A stretch of 64,000 bases of DNA from Aaosphaeria pasadenensis (taxonomy: Eukaryota; Ascomycota; Dothideomycetes; Pleosporales): contig JAKLMB010000002.1 of assembly GCA_022813625.1 (NCBI GenBank), positions 1,922,001-1,986,000 of the forward strand, given 5' to 3'. Position numbers and translations under genes: made by a program. Shown here piece by piece: positions 12,242-23,636 of the stretch. How positions within the stretch are numbered: the stretch's first letter is position 1; every line of letters begins with the position of its first letter. A model generated the notes under the pieces. It did not search any database. It had not been told where the DNA came from and saw only the letters and a program-made list of their open reading frames with translations.

Positions 12242-13506
12242 ATGGTTGCCGTTGAAAGCAAATATGAAGCGCACGACATGGAGTTCCGCCGCTTAGGTCC
12301 TGCGGGGTTAAAGGTGTCCGTGTTCTCTCTAGGAGGCTGGTTGACATATGGTGGTACGCAGAAGGGTAACATCGTCAAGGACTGCATGCAAGCCGCCTGG
12401 GACAATGGCATCAATTTCTTCGACACAGCAGAGGTCTACAGCAAAGGCGAGTGTGAGGTTGAGATGGGACAAGCTTTGAAGGAGCTCGCTTGGCCACGGG
12501 ATGAGTATGTTTTGAGTACCAAGGTAAGCCACTGAAGAGCTTAGCTTGCGCGCCTGGTGTACTCAACCTACAATACAGGTCTTCTTTGGCACTGGACGAC
12601 AAGAGCCGAACACGAGGTACGGAACTGCATTTCTCACTTAAAAGGTGTCTTAATATTGGGCTTACTGACACTCTGGTAGGGGTCTTTCGAAGAAGCACAT
12701 CGTTGAGGGGTTGAAGAGTTCGCTCGCACGTCTTCAACAGCCATACGTGGACGTCTACTTTGCCCATCGCTTCGATCCCAATGTCCCCATGAAGGAAATT
12801 GTTGAAGCTTTCACACAGGCCATCCAATTGAACCTAACATACTATGTAAGTAGCCGTCTTAATCATCTGACATCATAGAGCGTTGTTAACCGTCTCGTAG
12901 TGGGGCACATCCGAATGGTCGGCGCAGCAGATCCAAGAGGCCATTGACGTTGCTGAGAAATACAACCTCATTGCACCCATTGTGGAACAACCACAATATA
13001 ACGCCTTCCACAGAGAAAGGTTCGAACAGGAATATGCACCCCTGTACAAGAAGTACCAATATGGTACCACCATCTGGAGCCCTCTTGCTTCCGGCCTGCT
13101 GACGGGCAAGTACGACAAGGGCATTCCCGAAGGCTCTCGATTTGCCACGAACAAGGAGTTTTTCGGTGACTCGCTAAAGATGCTTGAGTCAGACGAAGGA
13201 AAGGCAAAGCTCGAGAAGGTGAGGAAATTGGGCAAGATCGCTGAGAGGCTGGGGGGAACCACTGCACAGCTTTCCCTTGCCTGGGCAGCGAAAAAGTAAG
13301 TGATATTAGGTCTTCCGCTCTCAAATGGCCAAAGGGCGCAGCTAATGTCGATCAGTGAGAATGTCAGCACTATCATACTCGGTGCAACAAAGCCTCAACA
13401 AGTACACGACAACTGCAAAGCGCTGAAGCTGCTCCCGAAGTTGACTGCAGAGGTCATGGAAGAAATCGAGGGTATCCTTCAAAACAAGCCAAAGGCGCAG
13501 TTGTGA
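12242..13506 (+). CDS. Aldo-keto reductase related to voltage-gated K+ channel beta subunits
   Basis: Exons 12242-12523, 12579-12616, 12680-12845, 12901-13295 and 13356-13506 give 343 residues. The AKR tetrad is visible: Asp61 and Tyr66 in FFDTAEVYS, Lys94 in LSTK, and His136 in YFAHRF. MEFRRLGPAGLKVS at the N-terminus, WGTSEWSAQQIQEA, QPQYNAFHR, YGTTIWSPLASGLLTGKY and the late ILGATKPQQ are typical of the AKR6/Kv-beta-like group. Expected role: cytosolic NADPH-dependent reduction of aldehydes or ketones; no channel partner is implied in a fungus. The start MVAVESKYEAHDMEF is preferred. The frame is open further upstream, but without similarity. Confidence 0.9.
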
Positions 13507-14616
13507 TATGCCCTTAAGCGCAATTCATGCGTGGAAGAGGCAGATCCAGCGGCATAGTTAGAAGAGATATGTAGACGAATGGATGTATATGAAGAAGACG
13601 CGCAGTCACATGCTCGTCGCTGATTTCAATTACGAAATTCTGTCAAATCTATACGTGATATTCTTGAGATGGACCGTGGAGAAGGAGTTGAGCTGAGTTC
13701 CGGTTCGATCGAACCACGATAAATCCCAGACGGAACTACGCATGAACACCAGAGATGTCTAGGACCAGGTTTATTCCATGGAAGACTGTGCTGATTAGGG
13801 TCGCCACGAATGAAAGCTCAGACTCCTGTTGCTGTAATAAGCTTGGGAATCTTTGAAAGTCTAGACACATCAATGTCTACAATACGAGGAGGGAGTTATG
13901 CCCCTGGCACGGCTGTGGCTGTAGGCAGCATGAAAATGTATACCTCCGCATTTCTAACTACATACACCCATCACTACCCATGAGCTGATGCTGGATGGGT
14001 GGGTGGGTAGATGGATTCTCCATACGTTTTATACAACTATGTCTACAGATATAGGGTGAGCGTACATGCGCTGTTGTGTAACTTGATATCAAGTCGCAGT
14101 GTCCCAAAGAGGAATACTGTCTTACAATTAGCGCAGCAATTCCGAACTGTATCTTGGTGTGTTTTGGACTCTTCCTACTGTGGCAATGTTACTGACAGTC
14201 TGAGGGTTGCTGTTGCAAGAAGTGTTGCAGAATTCCAAATAGCCAGCCTATCGATAAACTCGGTTAACCTCAACTTACCTACTTGTAGTTAGCCAAGGGC
14301 CGGGATTTCCTCCAAAGTCAAGGGAAAAGGGATGGAAAGGGAACAACTAGAGAGCGGAAATCGATTCCATCTGACATTAGGTATCTGGTATCTCACGAGT
14401 AGCGCCTTTAACTCGGAGTAGATCTACCGGTGACTGTTCTACGAGTGATAAAATTGTCGATATAGACGAGCAGTTGGTTATTTGAGTATCTGGTACGGAG
14501 TACGGCGTAGAAAATGGCATAATACTAGTTACCTCTGCGTTATAGTCAACCTACCCAGGCACTTGTGTATGTATGTACAAGTACTCCGTACTCCATACTT
14601 CTATGCTAGATGCCTA

Positions 14617-14650
14617 CCTAGGTAGTTACCTAGTTACCTAGTTACCTATA
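14617..14650. repeat. TTACCTAG tandem repeat
   Basis: Roughly four imperfect copies of an 8-bp unit, starting from the palindromic ACCTAGGT. Confidence 0.7.
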
Positions 14651-14704
14651 TATCTAAGGTGCGAAGTATATAACAAGTCGACTTCAATAATGATAGCATT
14701 AAGA

Positions 14705-14730
14705 CATTCACATTCACATTCACATTCACA
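14705..14730. repeat. (ATTCAC)n microsatellite
   Basis: About four copies of the hexamer, immediately before the GTACGGAG inverted repeat. Confidence 0.8.
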
Positions 14731-15689
14731 TGTACGGAGCACAGTACTCCGTACTACGGGTCTATGAATAAGATCGTATCGTATCGTACAAGTAAGTATA
14801 CACATACACATTATTACTCACTCTCTAGTTACATATGAGGTACCTTGTACCTTGTACCAGCGAGCATCCATCTGTCTTTGGGCAGCCCCGAGTGCCCCGC
14901 TCCGTCTGGTCCGCACCCACCAGTGCCACCACTAAGTCCCAACTACGAGTACTACCACTCGCTCTTCGCCCGCCACTCGTAATTGAAGGCAAGTAACTAC
15001 TACAGCACGAGCACGGAGAGGGAGTACAATAATACATTTCACAATTTTAATTACCATCTACTTTGCCATCATCCATCTAATTAATTGATCCCTACTCCTT
15101 CCATTCCCATCCTCTTCCGTCATTCTTCTTCTTCCTTTTCCTCCTCCTCCACCTCCGCCCTGCCTCATACCCACTTGCGACAAAGCTACCAAGCTACACC
15201 GACAGCCACCTCCACTACTGTCTACAAAGCTATAATACAGCTACACAGCACAGCCACCCCGGCAGTCGTACCCTACGCCCGCCTGCTGACTCTGCTCTTC
15301 TGCGCGCATTGCTGCACCCCGCTATAGGCTCGCCTCGCTCTCTCTAACTCTCTATCTCTCTATCTCTCTTCTCATTCTTCAATACCTTGTTCCGGACCTC
15401 CGTCAGCGTCATCCGAGAGATATATATCCCTCTGAGCGTTGCTGACTTTCGACTTGCTGGCTGTAGAACCCCTTTCATACCTATTCATTCTCGCGCCGCC
15501 AGCTCGTACTGACAGGATCAACGCCGTTCGAATCTCTGTTCGATCCGGCTCGATCCTACTTACCTTCTCTCGCTTGCCCCAGCTGTGACAAGGTCAAACT
15601 CTATCGTAGTAACACCTCTGTCGAGCTATAGATGAGAGAAGCATGATATAGGGTCGAAAAACGAGAACACTCTCAACACAGATTCAACA

Positions 15690-15753
15690 ATGTCTGCTCT
15701 GACGCCCGATTCTCCACGGGCAGAAGCGAACACAAATCATCATAACGATTATG
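15690..15753 (+). promoter_or_regulatory. Possible alternative first coding exon or uORF of the bZIP gene
   Basis: An ATG at 15690 opens 21 codons (MSALTPDSPRAEANTNHHNDY) plus one base, followed by a consensus donor GTAAGT at 15754. Joined to an acceptor CAG ending at 16386, the phase fits and the reading enters the bZIP frame at ...SRRASECFSE. Unspliced, it is a 34-codon upstream reading frame. Which form is used cannot be told from sequence. Confidence 0.45.
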
Positions 15754-16289
15754 GTAAGTCATATTTCTTCCAGACGTTAACCCTGGTTGCTTGAACTGCG
15801 TTCGCGTTTGACGTCTATCGCGTTTTGTCCTTGCCTTACGACCAGCATCACCGTCTACCCCGTCTCTCTTGGCACCCCGACCACTCCCCGTATTGGCCTG
15901 CTCCAACGACACTCTTCCTCTCTGAAGCGTTTCATCCTAGAATACTTCACAGAGACACGGCGAGAGTCTTGTCGGAGCAGTGCCGATGAATGGAGAGCAT
16001 AATGGCAATCCTCGCTGGACCATTCGGCACACCCAGCAGCCGTTCAAATGCATGGACTCTTGTATTCCTGAGCTTTGTCCTACCTACCTGCCTGCCTGCC
16101 TACCAGCCTGCCCACCTACTACGTCTACACAATATCCAGATACATATACAAGGTCGTCCTGTCTTTCACAATGAGTCCAGGCTCTCGATCCCGCACTCAA
16201 TCACCATAATTCTGCTTTAATTCTGCACCAAAGTTCTACCCACTACCCCTTTCGCTTCCTTCCTTCTCTAATTCGGCTTTTCTTTCCAC

Positions 16290-17814
16290 ATGTCGCATGC
16301 TCGTTATGTTTCGTGGGGTTCCGATATGCTGACCATGCCGGCTGCCTACTCCATGTCCGGCCCGGCCGTCGACTACCCCTCGCCAGCTTCACGCCGCGCA
16401 TCTGAGTGCTTTTCTGAGATCAGCACAATTGATAGCCGGAGGGGGAGTCTGGCCAGTTTTGGTTCGGATGTGGAGACTAGGCCGCAATGGCATCTCACAG
16501 CAAGTGACTCTGGCAACTCGAAAAGTCCGCTCGCAAACCTGGGCTTCTTGAAAAACTTGACCGAGAAGAAGACTACAAGAGGTTTGCCAATCACTCTCGA
16601 TCAACACCTGAAGCCGCCCCTCTAACTCCCATAGATGGACAACCGCCTAAAAGGAGAGGCCCTAAGCCGGACAGCAAGCCAGCGTTGACTCGCAGGCAAG
16701 AGCTGAATCGTCAAGCCCAGAGGTATAGTACTTGCGTTAACACAATTTTATATTGGTCGAGCGTACTGATAAGTTTCATAGAACGCATCGAGAGAGGAAA
16801 GAAATGTACATTAAGGCCCTTGAGCAAGAAGTGCTTCGTTTGAAAGATACTTTCACCAGCACAGCGCAGGAGCGTGACGCCTTCGCGCAAGAAAATCGAA
16901 GACTCAGAGAGTTACTTATCGCTCATGGCATATCTTTCGACGTTTCGAGCACTGTCACCCATGGCTTGCCTCATATGGGTGGCTCCTCATACGGTGACAG
17001 TTCGGCAGGGAGTGTATCTGGAGGTTATGGACCAAGTTCGAACTCAACGGGGTACACGTCGCCTCCCACCATGCCGACTCATCCGAGGGGCTCGATATCT
17101 GCGCCCGGCCAGTCAGCCTCTCCCCAGCAAAATCAATCATCCAACGCGGCGATGGATTATGATCAGATTGGGATAGATTTCGTTTTAACGTACGATCGAA
17201 CGCCCTATCTCTCTCCTCCACCCCAGCAATGAACTTCTTCCGATTTCGTTTTCCCATCCTCTTCTTCCCCTCTTTTTTCTCTTTCGAAAGTTACTAGACT
17301 TGGGAACGCTCTTTCTGACTATTCCTGAACCCTCAGTCTAGAGCGACCTTGCATGGACCATGTCCAATACCTGATGGTGCGGGCACATGATCCGGAAAAC
17401 GATTTCATCAGTGGACACGCCCTGATGGCATCTTGCCCTCCAGCAAGTCACATCGCCACTAAAACGAAAGAGGATTATCCACATCAAATGCCAGACATTC
17501 AGATGCCGGATCTAATGAAGTTGCTTGACCTTAGCAACAGACTCCCCCTGGACGGGGAGATCACACCAATCATGGCGTGGGCTATGATACTGCAAGACCA
17601 GAAATTTCACCAGCTGACCGCTGAGGACTTTTCCGTGCTCAAAGGAGAACTCCTCGCCAAGGTGCGATGCTACGGGTATGTTAATCTTTGAATGTCGGCC
17701 TGGCATGCGCTGACTTTGAACAGATTCGGTGCAGTCCTCGAAGAGTTTGAGGTGCGTGATGCTTTGATGACCGTGCTCACTGCACGACACTCAAGTCACG
17801 AACCCATGGGCTGA
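16290..17814 (+). CDS. meaB: bZIP transcription factor, MeaB-like
   Basis: Exons 16290-16581, 16635-16722, 16782-17189, 17337-17675 and 17724-17814 give 405 residues. The basic region RRQELNRQAQRTHRERKEMY (residues of about 117-136) has the fungal N-x-x-Q-A-Q-R-x-x-R pattern and runs into a leucine zipper (ALEQEVLRL onwards). It is preceded by KRRGPKPDSKPALT. The C-terminal exons restore a conserved tail: FVLTLERPCMDHVQYLMVR, HALMASCPP, LPLDGEITPIMAW, KVRCYGFGAVLEEFEVRDAL. MeaB in Aspergillus and Fusarium takes part in nitrogen metabolite repression; that assignment is from memory of family sequence and is moderately sure. Without the 147-nt intron at 17190-17336 the protein would end early at 17232. 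An alternative N-terminus from 15690 is possible. Confidence 0.8.
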
Positions 17815-18608
17815 TATCAGAGGCGCTTCTGTTGCATACAATTATTAAAAAATGAGTATCAAGCTGCGCCAAACATTTCCTCTGTGAAATGCTTATACAC
17901 TTCGAGCCTTTCTTCGTTGTGTTTGTTGATTAGTAATGATAATGTTTTCTTGTATAACCCCTACCATTTGCAAATGCATTGTGTTGCTCTGTAGTTCATC
18001 CAACCTGTTTCCAAAGGCCAATTAACCTGTGCCTATCGAAACTACCACACAAGTTCCAAATGTTTAAGCTGGTAGTAGACCTTGCCATGTTATTGAATCT
18101 TTCCATGAAAATCTACCTTCTTCGGCAACGACCTTGGGATAAATATCTGTGTATGAAGCTGGTGTCGTGCTACAATACATAAGATTCGAGCAATGTAAGA
18201 TTGATGTGACTAGCATAGATCAAAGCAACTCACACTAATTTGATACGGCTTAAATCCATTAAATATCACATCTCACATTTTCCATTGGGAGAATTGCTCA
18301 GCGATCTTCCTCTTCCTGCTAGATCCGCTCACATAGCCGGAGGCCAGGGTTGACATGAAATAACCGGCCGGCTATGAGTGCCCTGAGTGCGCACAACCTA
18401 GATATTTAATAGTACAGTAGATTGCATATGCTCATTAGTACCGCCACGCTTGCCTTGGTCCCTGGTCTGCACGATTTGACTTCACCTGCAGAGCAACTTC
18501 GACACATAAATACAGCTGCGTTCGGCTTCGATGCAGGTAGTGTTTCTAGTGTACTGGGTTATGGACCAGCTGCATTCTTTTATGACATCGTTTGCTCATA
18601 TGCTTACC
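17815..18608. other. Intergenic region upstream of the carboxypeptidase
   Basis: AT-rich, no gene recognised. It contains the palindrome-like CCGGCCGG near 18363-18370. Confidence 0.5.
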
Positions 18609-20090
18609 ATGCGAACTTCGTCGTTCTTCTCGTTGATGGTACTGGTCCTAGTCGTAGGATCTGTGGCTACTTCTGCCACCCAGAAGTCATACGACGGCTA
18701 CCAAATGCTACGTTTACCAACGGGCAGCCAGCTACCCCATATTCAGAAGAAGCTCAATGGTCTGATATTTGATCAATGGAACCACGATGTCGAAAGATAT
18801 CTTGATATCGCATTGCCACCCACCGAGATATCAAAATTCAAATCCCTTGGGCTCAAGTCACGCGTCATACACCATAACCTCGGCGATTCAATCAAGGCAG
18901 AACAGAAAACTAAGCGGGTGTGGAAACGAGACATTGCCGATTTGTCTTGGTTTGATTCGTATCATGCTTACGATGCTCATATCCAATACTTCAAGGATTT
19001 GAATATTGTATTTCCAAACAACTCGGAGGTGTTCTCGTCGGGAACGTCGTATGAAGGGAGAGACATAACCGGGTTGCACTTCTGGGGTAGCGAGGGCCCA
19101 GGCAAGCCATCAATTTTATATCATGCTGGCGTTCATGCGAGTGAGGTGATCCATAGTTTTTCAAGAAGTAAAGCCAGCTAATTGTAGAGATAGGGGAATG
19201 GATCACTACACCAGTGAGCTACACAAGCATTGGTCTGGCCGATTTCCCCCACACAGCTAACATGCCGATAGGTGGTCGAATACATAGCACAGAAACTGAT
19301 AACGGGCTATAAGGATGGCGATCTTCTCATCCAAACACTACTAGACCGCTACGACTTCTACTTCATTCCCTTTGTCAACCCAGATGGTGCGCAAGTCTTT
19401 CAATAGGCGATAACCTTTTTATTTACTCTTCTAGGATTCGTTTACACCCAGACGACGGAGAGGCTCTGGAGGAAGAACCGCCAGCCGGGGCCCAAAAACT
19501 CTACATGCTACGGCCGCGACATAAATCGCAACTGGGAATTCGGCTGGGATGCCAACAAGGGTGGGGCGTCGACGAATCCATGCTCATATGACTACAAAGG
19601 CGAGGCGCCATCTGACGCGCCAGAAACACAGGGCCTCGATAGTCTCGTCCGGAAGCTGAAAGCCAATTCAGGTATCAAACTGTTCGTAGACTGGCATAGC
19701 TATGGCCAGTACATACTTTCACCATACGGCTACAACGAGACACTGTACGCACCTGAACTGGCAAAGTGGACAAGGGCAGCTTCATATATCAGCCGAGAGA
19801 TACGCGACTCTTCGACTGCAGGAGCGACGTATACATTCGGACCTTGCGGGGCGACTCTGTATCGAACCACTGGCTCGGCCACTGATCACATTTATGCTAT
19901 TGGAGGTGCGGACTTTAGCTACACGATCGAGCTGGGAGATACTGGTCACTATGGCTTCGTGCTGCCGCCAGATCAGATCAGACGTATTGTTGAGGAACAA
20001 TGGGCTGGACAAAAATTGTTGTTCAGCTTGCTTGATCAGGCCTTTTTCGAGATGAGTGATGGGCTAGCGAGTGACATGCTCAGTACATAG
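18609..20090 (+). CDS. Secreted zinc carboxypeptidase, peptidase family M14
   Basis: Exons 18609-19140, 19194-19213, 19272-19386 and 19435-20090 give 440 residues. The N-terminus MRTSSFFSLMVLVLVVGSVA is a clear signal peptide and supports 18609 over the upstream ATGs. A propeptide of about 95 residues follows, then the catalytic domain: YHAGVHAREW with zinc ligands His176 and Glu179, DINRNWEFGWD (substrate-binding Asn/Arg), VDWHSYGQ (third zinc ligand His), and YTIELGDTG with the catalytic Glu. This is a metallocarboxypeptidase A-type exopeptidase that trims C-terminal residues from extracellular peptides. The tiny 20-nt second exon carries the Glu of the HxxE motif. Confidence 0.9.
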
Positions 20091-20499
20091 AATGTCCGAT
20101 GTCTGATGTCATTCAAATGGAATATTTTGCCACAGATAGTGCTGCCACAGAAGGTTTTCGACTATTAAAAGGTAGTAGTAGATTAAAAAATTGAGTCAAG
20201 ATTCTGTTACCAGTCCCCAAAGACGTTGCATTGGTGCCGTCTTCAGAGGCTCAATCTGCCATGAGAGTGCAAGCATTAGCGCGAGCCATTGACCAACCGG
20301 AGGCCCTCAATTGTGGTTACGGAAACCATCACGTGACCGAACTGGCATCGTCAGGTCCGCCAAGCTCCCCGGTTTGCGACAACACAATCCACTTCCACCT
20401 CGACCGCCCTCCCACCGCCGCACGCAATCGAGTCTAGGTGCCAGTACCACGAGACCTTCGAGATCGAAATCCTAGCCGTGCGTGACCAATTCTTTCACA
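20091..20499 (+). promoter_or_regulatory. Promoter region of the complex I subunit gene
   Basis: About 400 bases without a gene. A CACGTGAC E-box lies at 20330-20337, about 165 bases before the start codon. In yeasts CACGTG sites bind Cbf1-type bHLH factors; the link here is inference. Confidence 0.45.
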
Positions 20500-20935
20500 A
20501 TGCCGACCCCCGAGTCCGAAGCGTTCCTGGCCAAAAAGCCCCAAGTCCCACCTACCTTCGAGGGAGTCGACTTCGACGACAACAAGGCGCTCAAAGGTGC
20601 CCAAGATGCAATCATTCGCGAACAATGGGTCAAGAGCATGATGGCGCGGCTTGTTAGGGAAGAGATGGGCAAATGCTATCGCCGAGAGGGTGTGAACCAT
20701 CTAGAGAAGTGCGGACATTTGAGAGGTGAGCAAGCTTATCACCCCTCCTTGGAGAATGACAAGACCCAAAATTCGAGGGACCTGGGTAGCGAATGTCATA
20801 CCTTCAATGGTTACAGAATACCTAGTGCCGTTTACTGATTGCAATTCGCTAGAACGATACTTTGAGCTATTGAAGGACGCCAAGGTGAAGGGATACCTGT
20901 TCGCACAGCAAAACTATGTGTCAAAACCGGAATGA
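20500..20935 (+). CDS. NADH:ubiquinone oxidoreductase 12 kDa accessory subunit (PDSW/NDUFB10-like)
   Basis: Exons 20500-20725 and 20853-20935 give 102 residues. MPTPESEAFLAKKP, PPTFEGVDFDDNKALKGAQD, IIREQWVKSMMARLV, EEMGKCYRREGVNHLEKCG and the C-terminal KGYLFAQQNYVSKPE match my memory of the Neurospora 12.3-kDa complex I subunit. The paired cysteines (GKCY, EKCG) fit the intermembrane-space CHCH-like pattern of this family. No cleavable presequence is visible, as expected. Role: assembly or stability of the membrane arm of complex I. Confidence 0.85.
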
Positions 20936-21517
20936 GATCGATGTTGCGACTACACGATGTGGAGAACGACACGGGAAAGGCTCTCGAAATCAGTGGGAAT
21001 TGATCTGTACATATATAAAACGATATCCTGCTCAAGGAATGGCGTAAGGACATGGTGGTTGACACTTTCGATCAATTGATCGACATGCGGAGAGAAATTA
21101 CTCACCAACACCTGACAAAGCCATCCCATTTTGAATGTACCTGTACGCATCCACTTATTGGTCCAATACCGTGATGTCCGACCATATCTGTGAATTGACG
21201 TTTGGGACAAGACAAGCGCCAAGCATTTGGGTACGTAGCTCACATAATACAAACCTTGGAATCAATCAATCAATGGGAACGAACCTGCCTCATACCCCAC
21301 ACCATATGACAGTGCGGATAGCCTGTTTACCATCCAGCTCTTACTATTTGTAACACTCCTTACTGAATACAAACACACTGCATATTGGCTGTGTCGCTGT
21401 GCAGAGTACATCCTACACGGCTGGGTGCAACAGTGATGCCATAGCTGAGGCCATTATAGCAGCAACAAAGTGAGCAACATCAACAGAAAATAACTTCGAG
21501 CCGGAGTCTCATACATC
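20936..21517. other. Intergenic region upstream of palC
   Basis: No gene recognised in about 580 bases. Short open frames cross it without similarity. Confidence 0.5.
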
Positions 21518-22992
21518 ATGCCATTTCCTTTTCTTCTCCCGACCACCTCGAGTCTGTCTTTCACCGAGTACTTCAGCAGTAATACGCACCCATCACTGCC
21601 GCTATGTGCTACGACGGCTCGAGGTGTCTTGCGCGATTCCCTGAAGCGGTACAAGCGCATACCTGAATCGTCCCAACCCTCACACCTGCCTGCAGTCCTC
21701 TCCGCTCTCAACGCTTATTTGCCATATCTTTTTGCACTTGATGCAGGATTGAGCGGGACGAGCTGTGCAGGAGAAGAGATAGATTTGGTCTTAGTGAAAG
21801 AGCTAGAAGTGGAATGGCGGACAACGCTCTCAGCCACACTCCCTGGACAAGAACCAAAACGTATGAGATTCAAGAGCTTGGAGAGCGAGTTGTTCTTCGC
21901 CCTTTCTACTTTGGCGGCGGTATACAGTCTACAGGCTCGCGCACAGCTTCACGTCCTTTACAATGCAACCCTGCCAACACCCGAGCAGAGAGCTACTGCT
22001 ATTACGACGGCCATGAAACACTACCTAGATGCAAACGCGGTGTACGCATATCTTGTCAATAGAGCTGGCCAATGGACCGCACAGCCAGTTGCCGTGGATC
22101 TATCCCTATCGGTGCTTGGTGCTCTTGCTGAGCTGACAATGGCCGAGGCTACCTTAATCACAGTACTGAAAGACGATCCCTATCCAGCCGTCGTGATTGA
22201 GGATCGCAACAAGCAGAACAAGGACTGGATGTTCAAAGGTGTCGAAGTCCCGAAAGTCCGCGCCCATCTATTTGCACGCCTCTGTTTGGCTTCGTCGGAG
22301 CATGCCTCAAAAGCACAGGCTATGTTAGGAGGAGCATCCAAGGTGAACGATTCTCTCGTCAACTACGTGGACGACCTCCGGAGAACAGCGAAAGGAAAGG
22401 CCTGTCGATTCCTGGGGATAGATGCCGAACTTGCCAGCAAAACTGGCGATGGCATTGCCTGGCTTATAGGAGCGAAGAAAGAAATGGGATTCGCAACACC
22501 AACAACAGAGGAGTCAGCAAAGGTTTCAGGATTCTCGAAGTTCAAAAAGGATTGGCAGGAAAAGAGAGAAGATCGAAAGATTGAGAAGGGAGCACGATGG
22601 GGAACTGACGCTGGGAAATTTGAAGAAGGACGGGTAATCGATATGCTTCTGCAGAAATGGACAAAGTTGAACGACACTGTGAGTACAGGCGCAACATCCC
22701 GTATTGGAGATGGACTAACGAAAGGCAGATGGGTATGCAGCGTGTACCTGCATCTGAACCTCTGTTGGCAAGCATGCCTTCTGGTCGGGAATACCATACT
22801 CCCAAGATCTTCATCGTTCCAGCGTTGGACGAGGACTCGATCGTTCGCATGAGAGCCCCACCTGACCCCAGCGATGCTACATATCGAGAAGAAGAAGACG
22901 ATAGCGCTGATGAAGACAATGAGGGCAGAGGTGCACCGGGAATGTTCCCAGGCACAAAAGCATCGTATCCGGAAGGCTCGAGCTACTACTGA
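21518..22992 (+). CDS. palC: pH-response regulator palC (BRO1-domain protein)
   Basis: Exons 21518-22678 and 22729-22992 give 474 residues. MPFPFLLPTTSSLSFTEYF, HPSLPLCATTARGVLRDSLK, HLPAVLSALNAYLPYLFALDAGL and the helical repeats through about residue 330 fit fungal PalC, a BRO1 protein. In Aspergillus, PalC links the plasma-membrane pH sensor complex to ESCRT-III (Vps32), leading to PalB cleavage of the PacC factor under alkaline conditions. The C-terminus is acidic and low-complexity (EEEDDSADEDNEG). The intron of 50 bp leads into the conserved segment EPLLASMPSGREYHTPK, which confirms the splice. The short name is given because the N-terminal block is distinctive. Confidence 0.88.
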
Positions 22993-23636
22993 CCAATCTC
23001 TTGCAACAGCTCTGACTTCTGCTTTCGTAAAACAGACCTGGGGTACAATGTGCAATCAGGTATACTGATGTGCATGAGTATGGGCAGATAAGCAATCTCT
23101 AGTCCGATGCTAGTAGATGAAAGGCGCATGTATGGAGCAATGAACGGGTTCTTCCCATGTTACTGTAACTAACAGGCACATGCTGCTATGAACCGAACTT
23201 TAAAACACCGATAACTAAAATCGCTATACCCTGCAATATTCTGCCGTGTCCGCTCGTACACGCGCGTGAGGAGATTCGTTTCCTCGACCAACCCCCGCGG
23301 TTGTTCCCTTCCCCCTCCCTTTCTCCCCGGTCTAATCCCAACCTGGAACCACTGATAAGCACAACGCTGATAAGTTAGACACGATTGTCGGTCCCCTCAG
23401 TCCCCTATCGTATCTTGCATACGTACGTGGTGCATACATGAGTACCTGGGTAGTTGTCGCGTGTACCTTCCTGACCTGGTCTTGCCTCCATGCGATGTAC
23501 TACAGCCAAGTCATGTTATATATCACCATGCTCTCCTTAATCCTTGCGCCGTCAGAGCTGAACAACTGCGCCTTGACAACATTACACCAGACATTTTGCA
23601 ATTATCGCACCTCTGGTCGATTTTTAATTCTTAACT
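22993..23636. other. Intergenic region upstream of the APC permease
   Basis: No gene. A pyrimidine-rich block at about 23285-23335 and two CCCCT stress-type pentamers near 23393-23406 are seen; their function is not shown. Confidence 0.45.

Larger units (their letters stand above)
13507..15689. promoter_or_regulatory. Long region upstream of the bZIP gene
   Basis: About 2.2 kb without a gene. It contains GTAC-N3-GTAC words at 14493-14503 and 14581-14591, an inverted pair at 14732-14754, a TTACCTAG tandem run (14617-14650) and an ATTCAC array (14705-14730). From about 15080 the plus strand becomes strongly pyrimidine-rich (CTCTCTAT runs near 15340-15375), as expected close to a fungal transcription start. 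Confidence 0.55.

Noticed and set aside
17190..17232. Early end of the bZIP protein at TGA 17230-17232
   Set aside because: Splicing at 17190/17336 restores the conserved tail TLERPCMDHVQYL, so the early stop is intronic.
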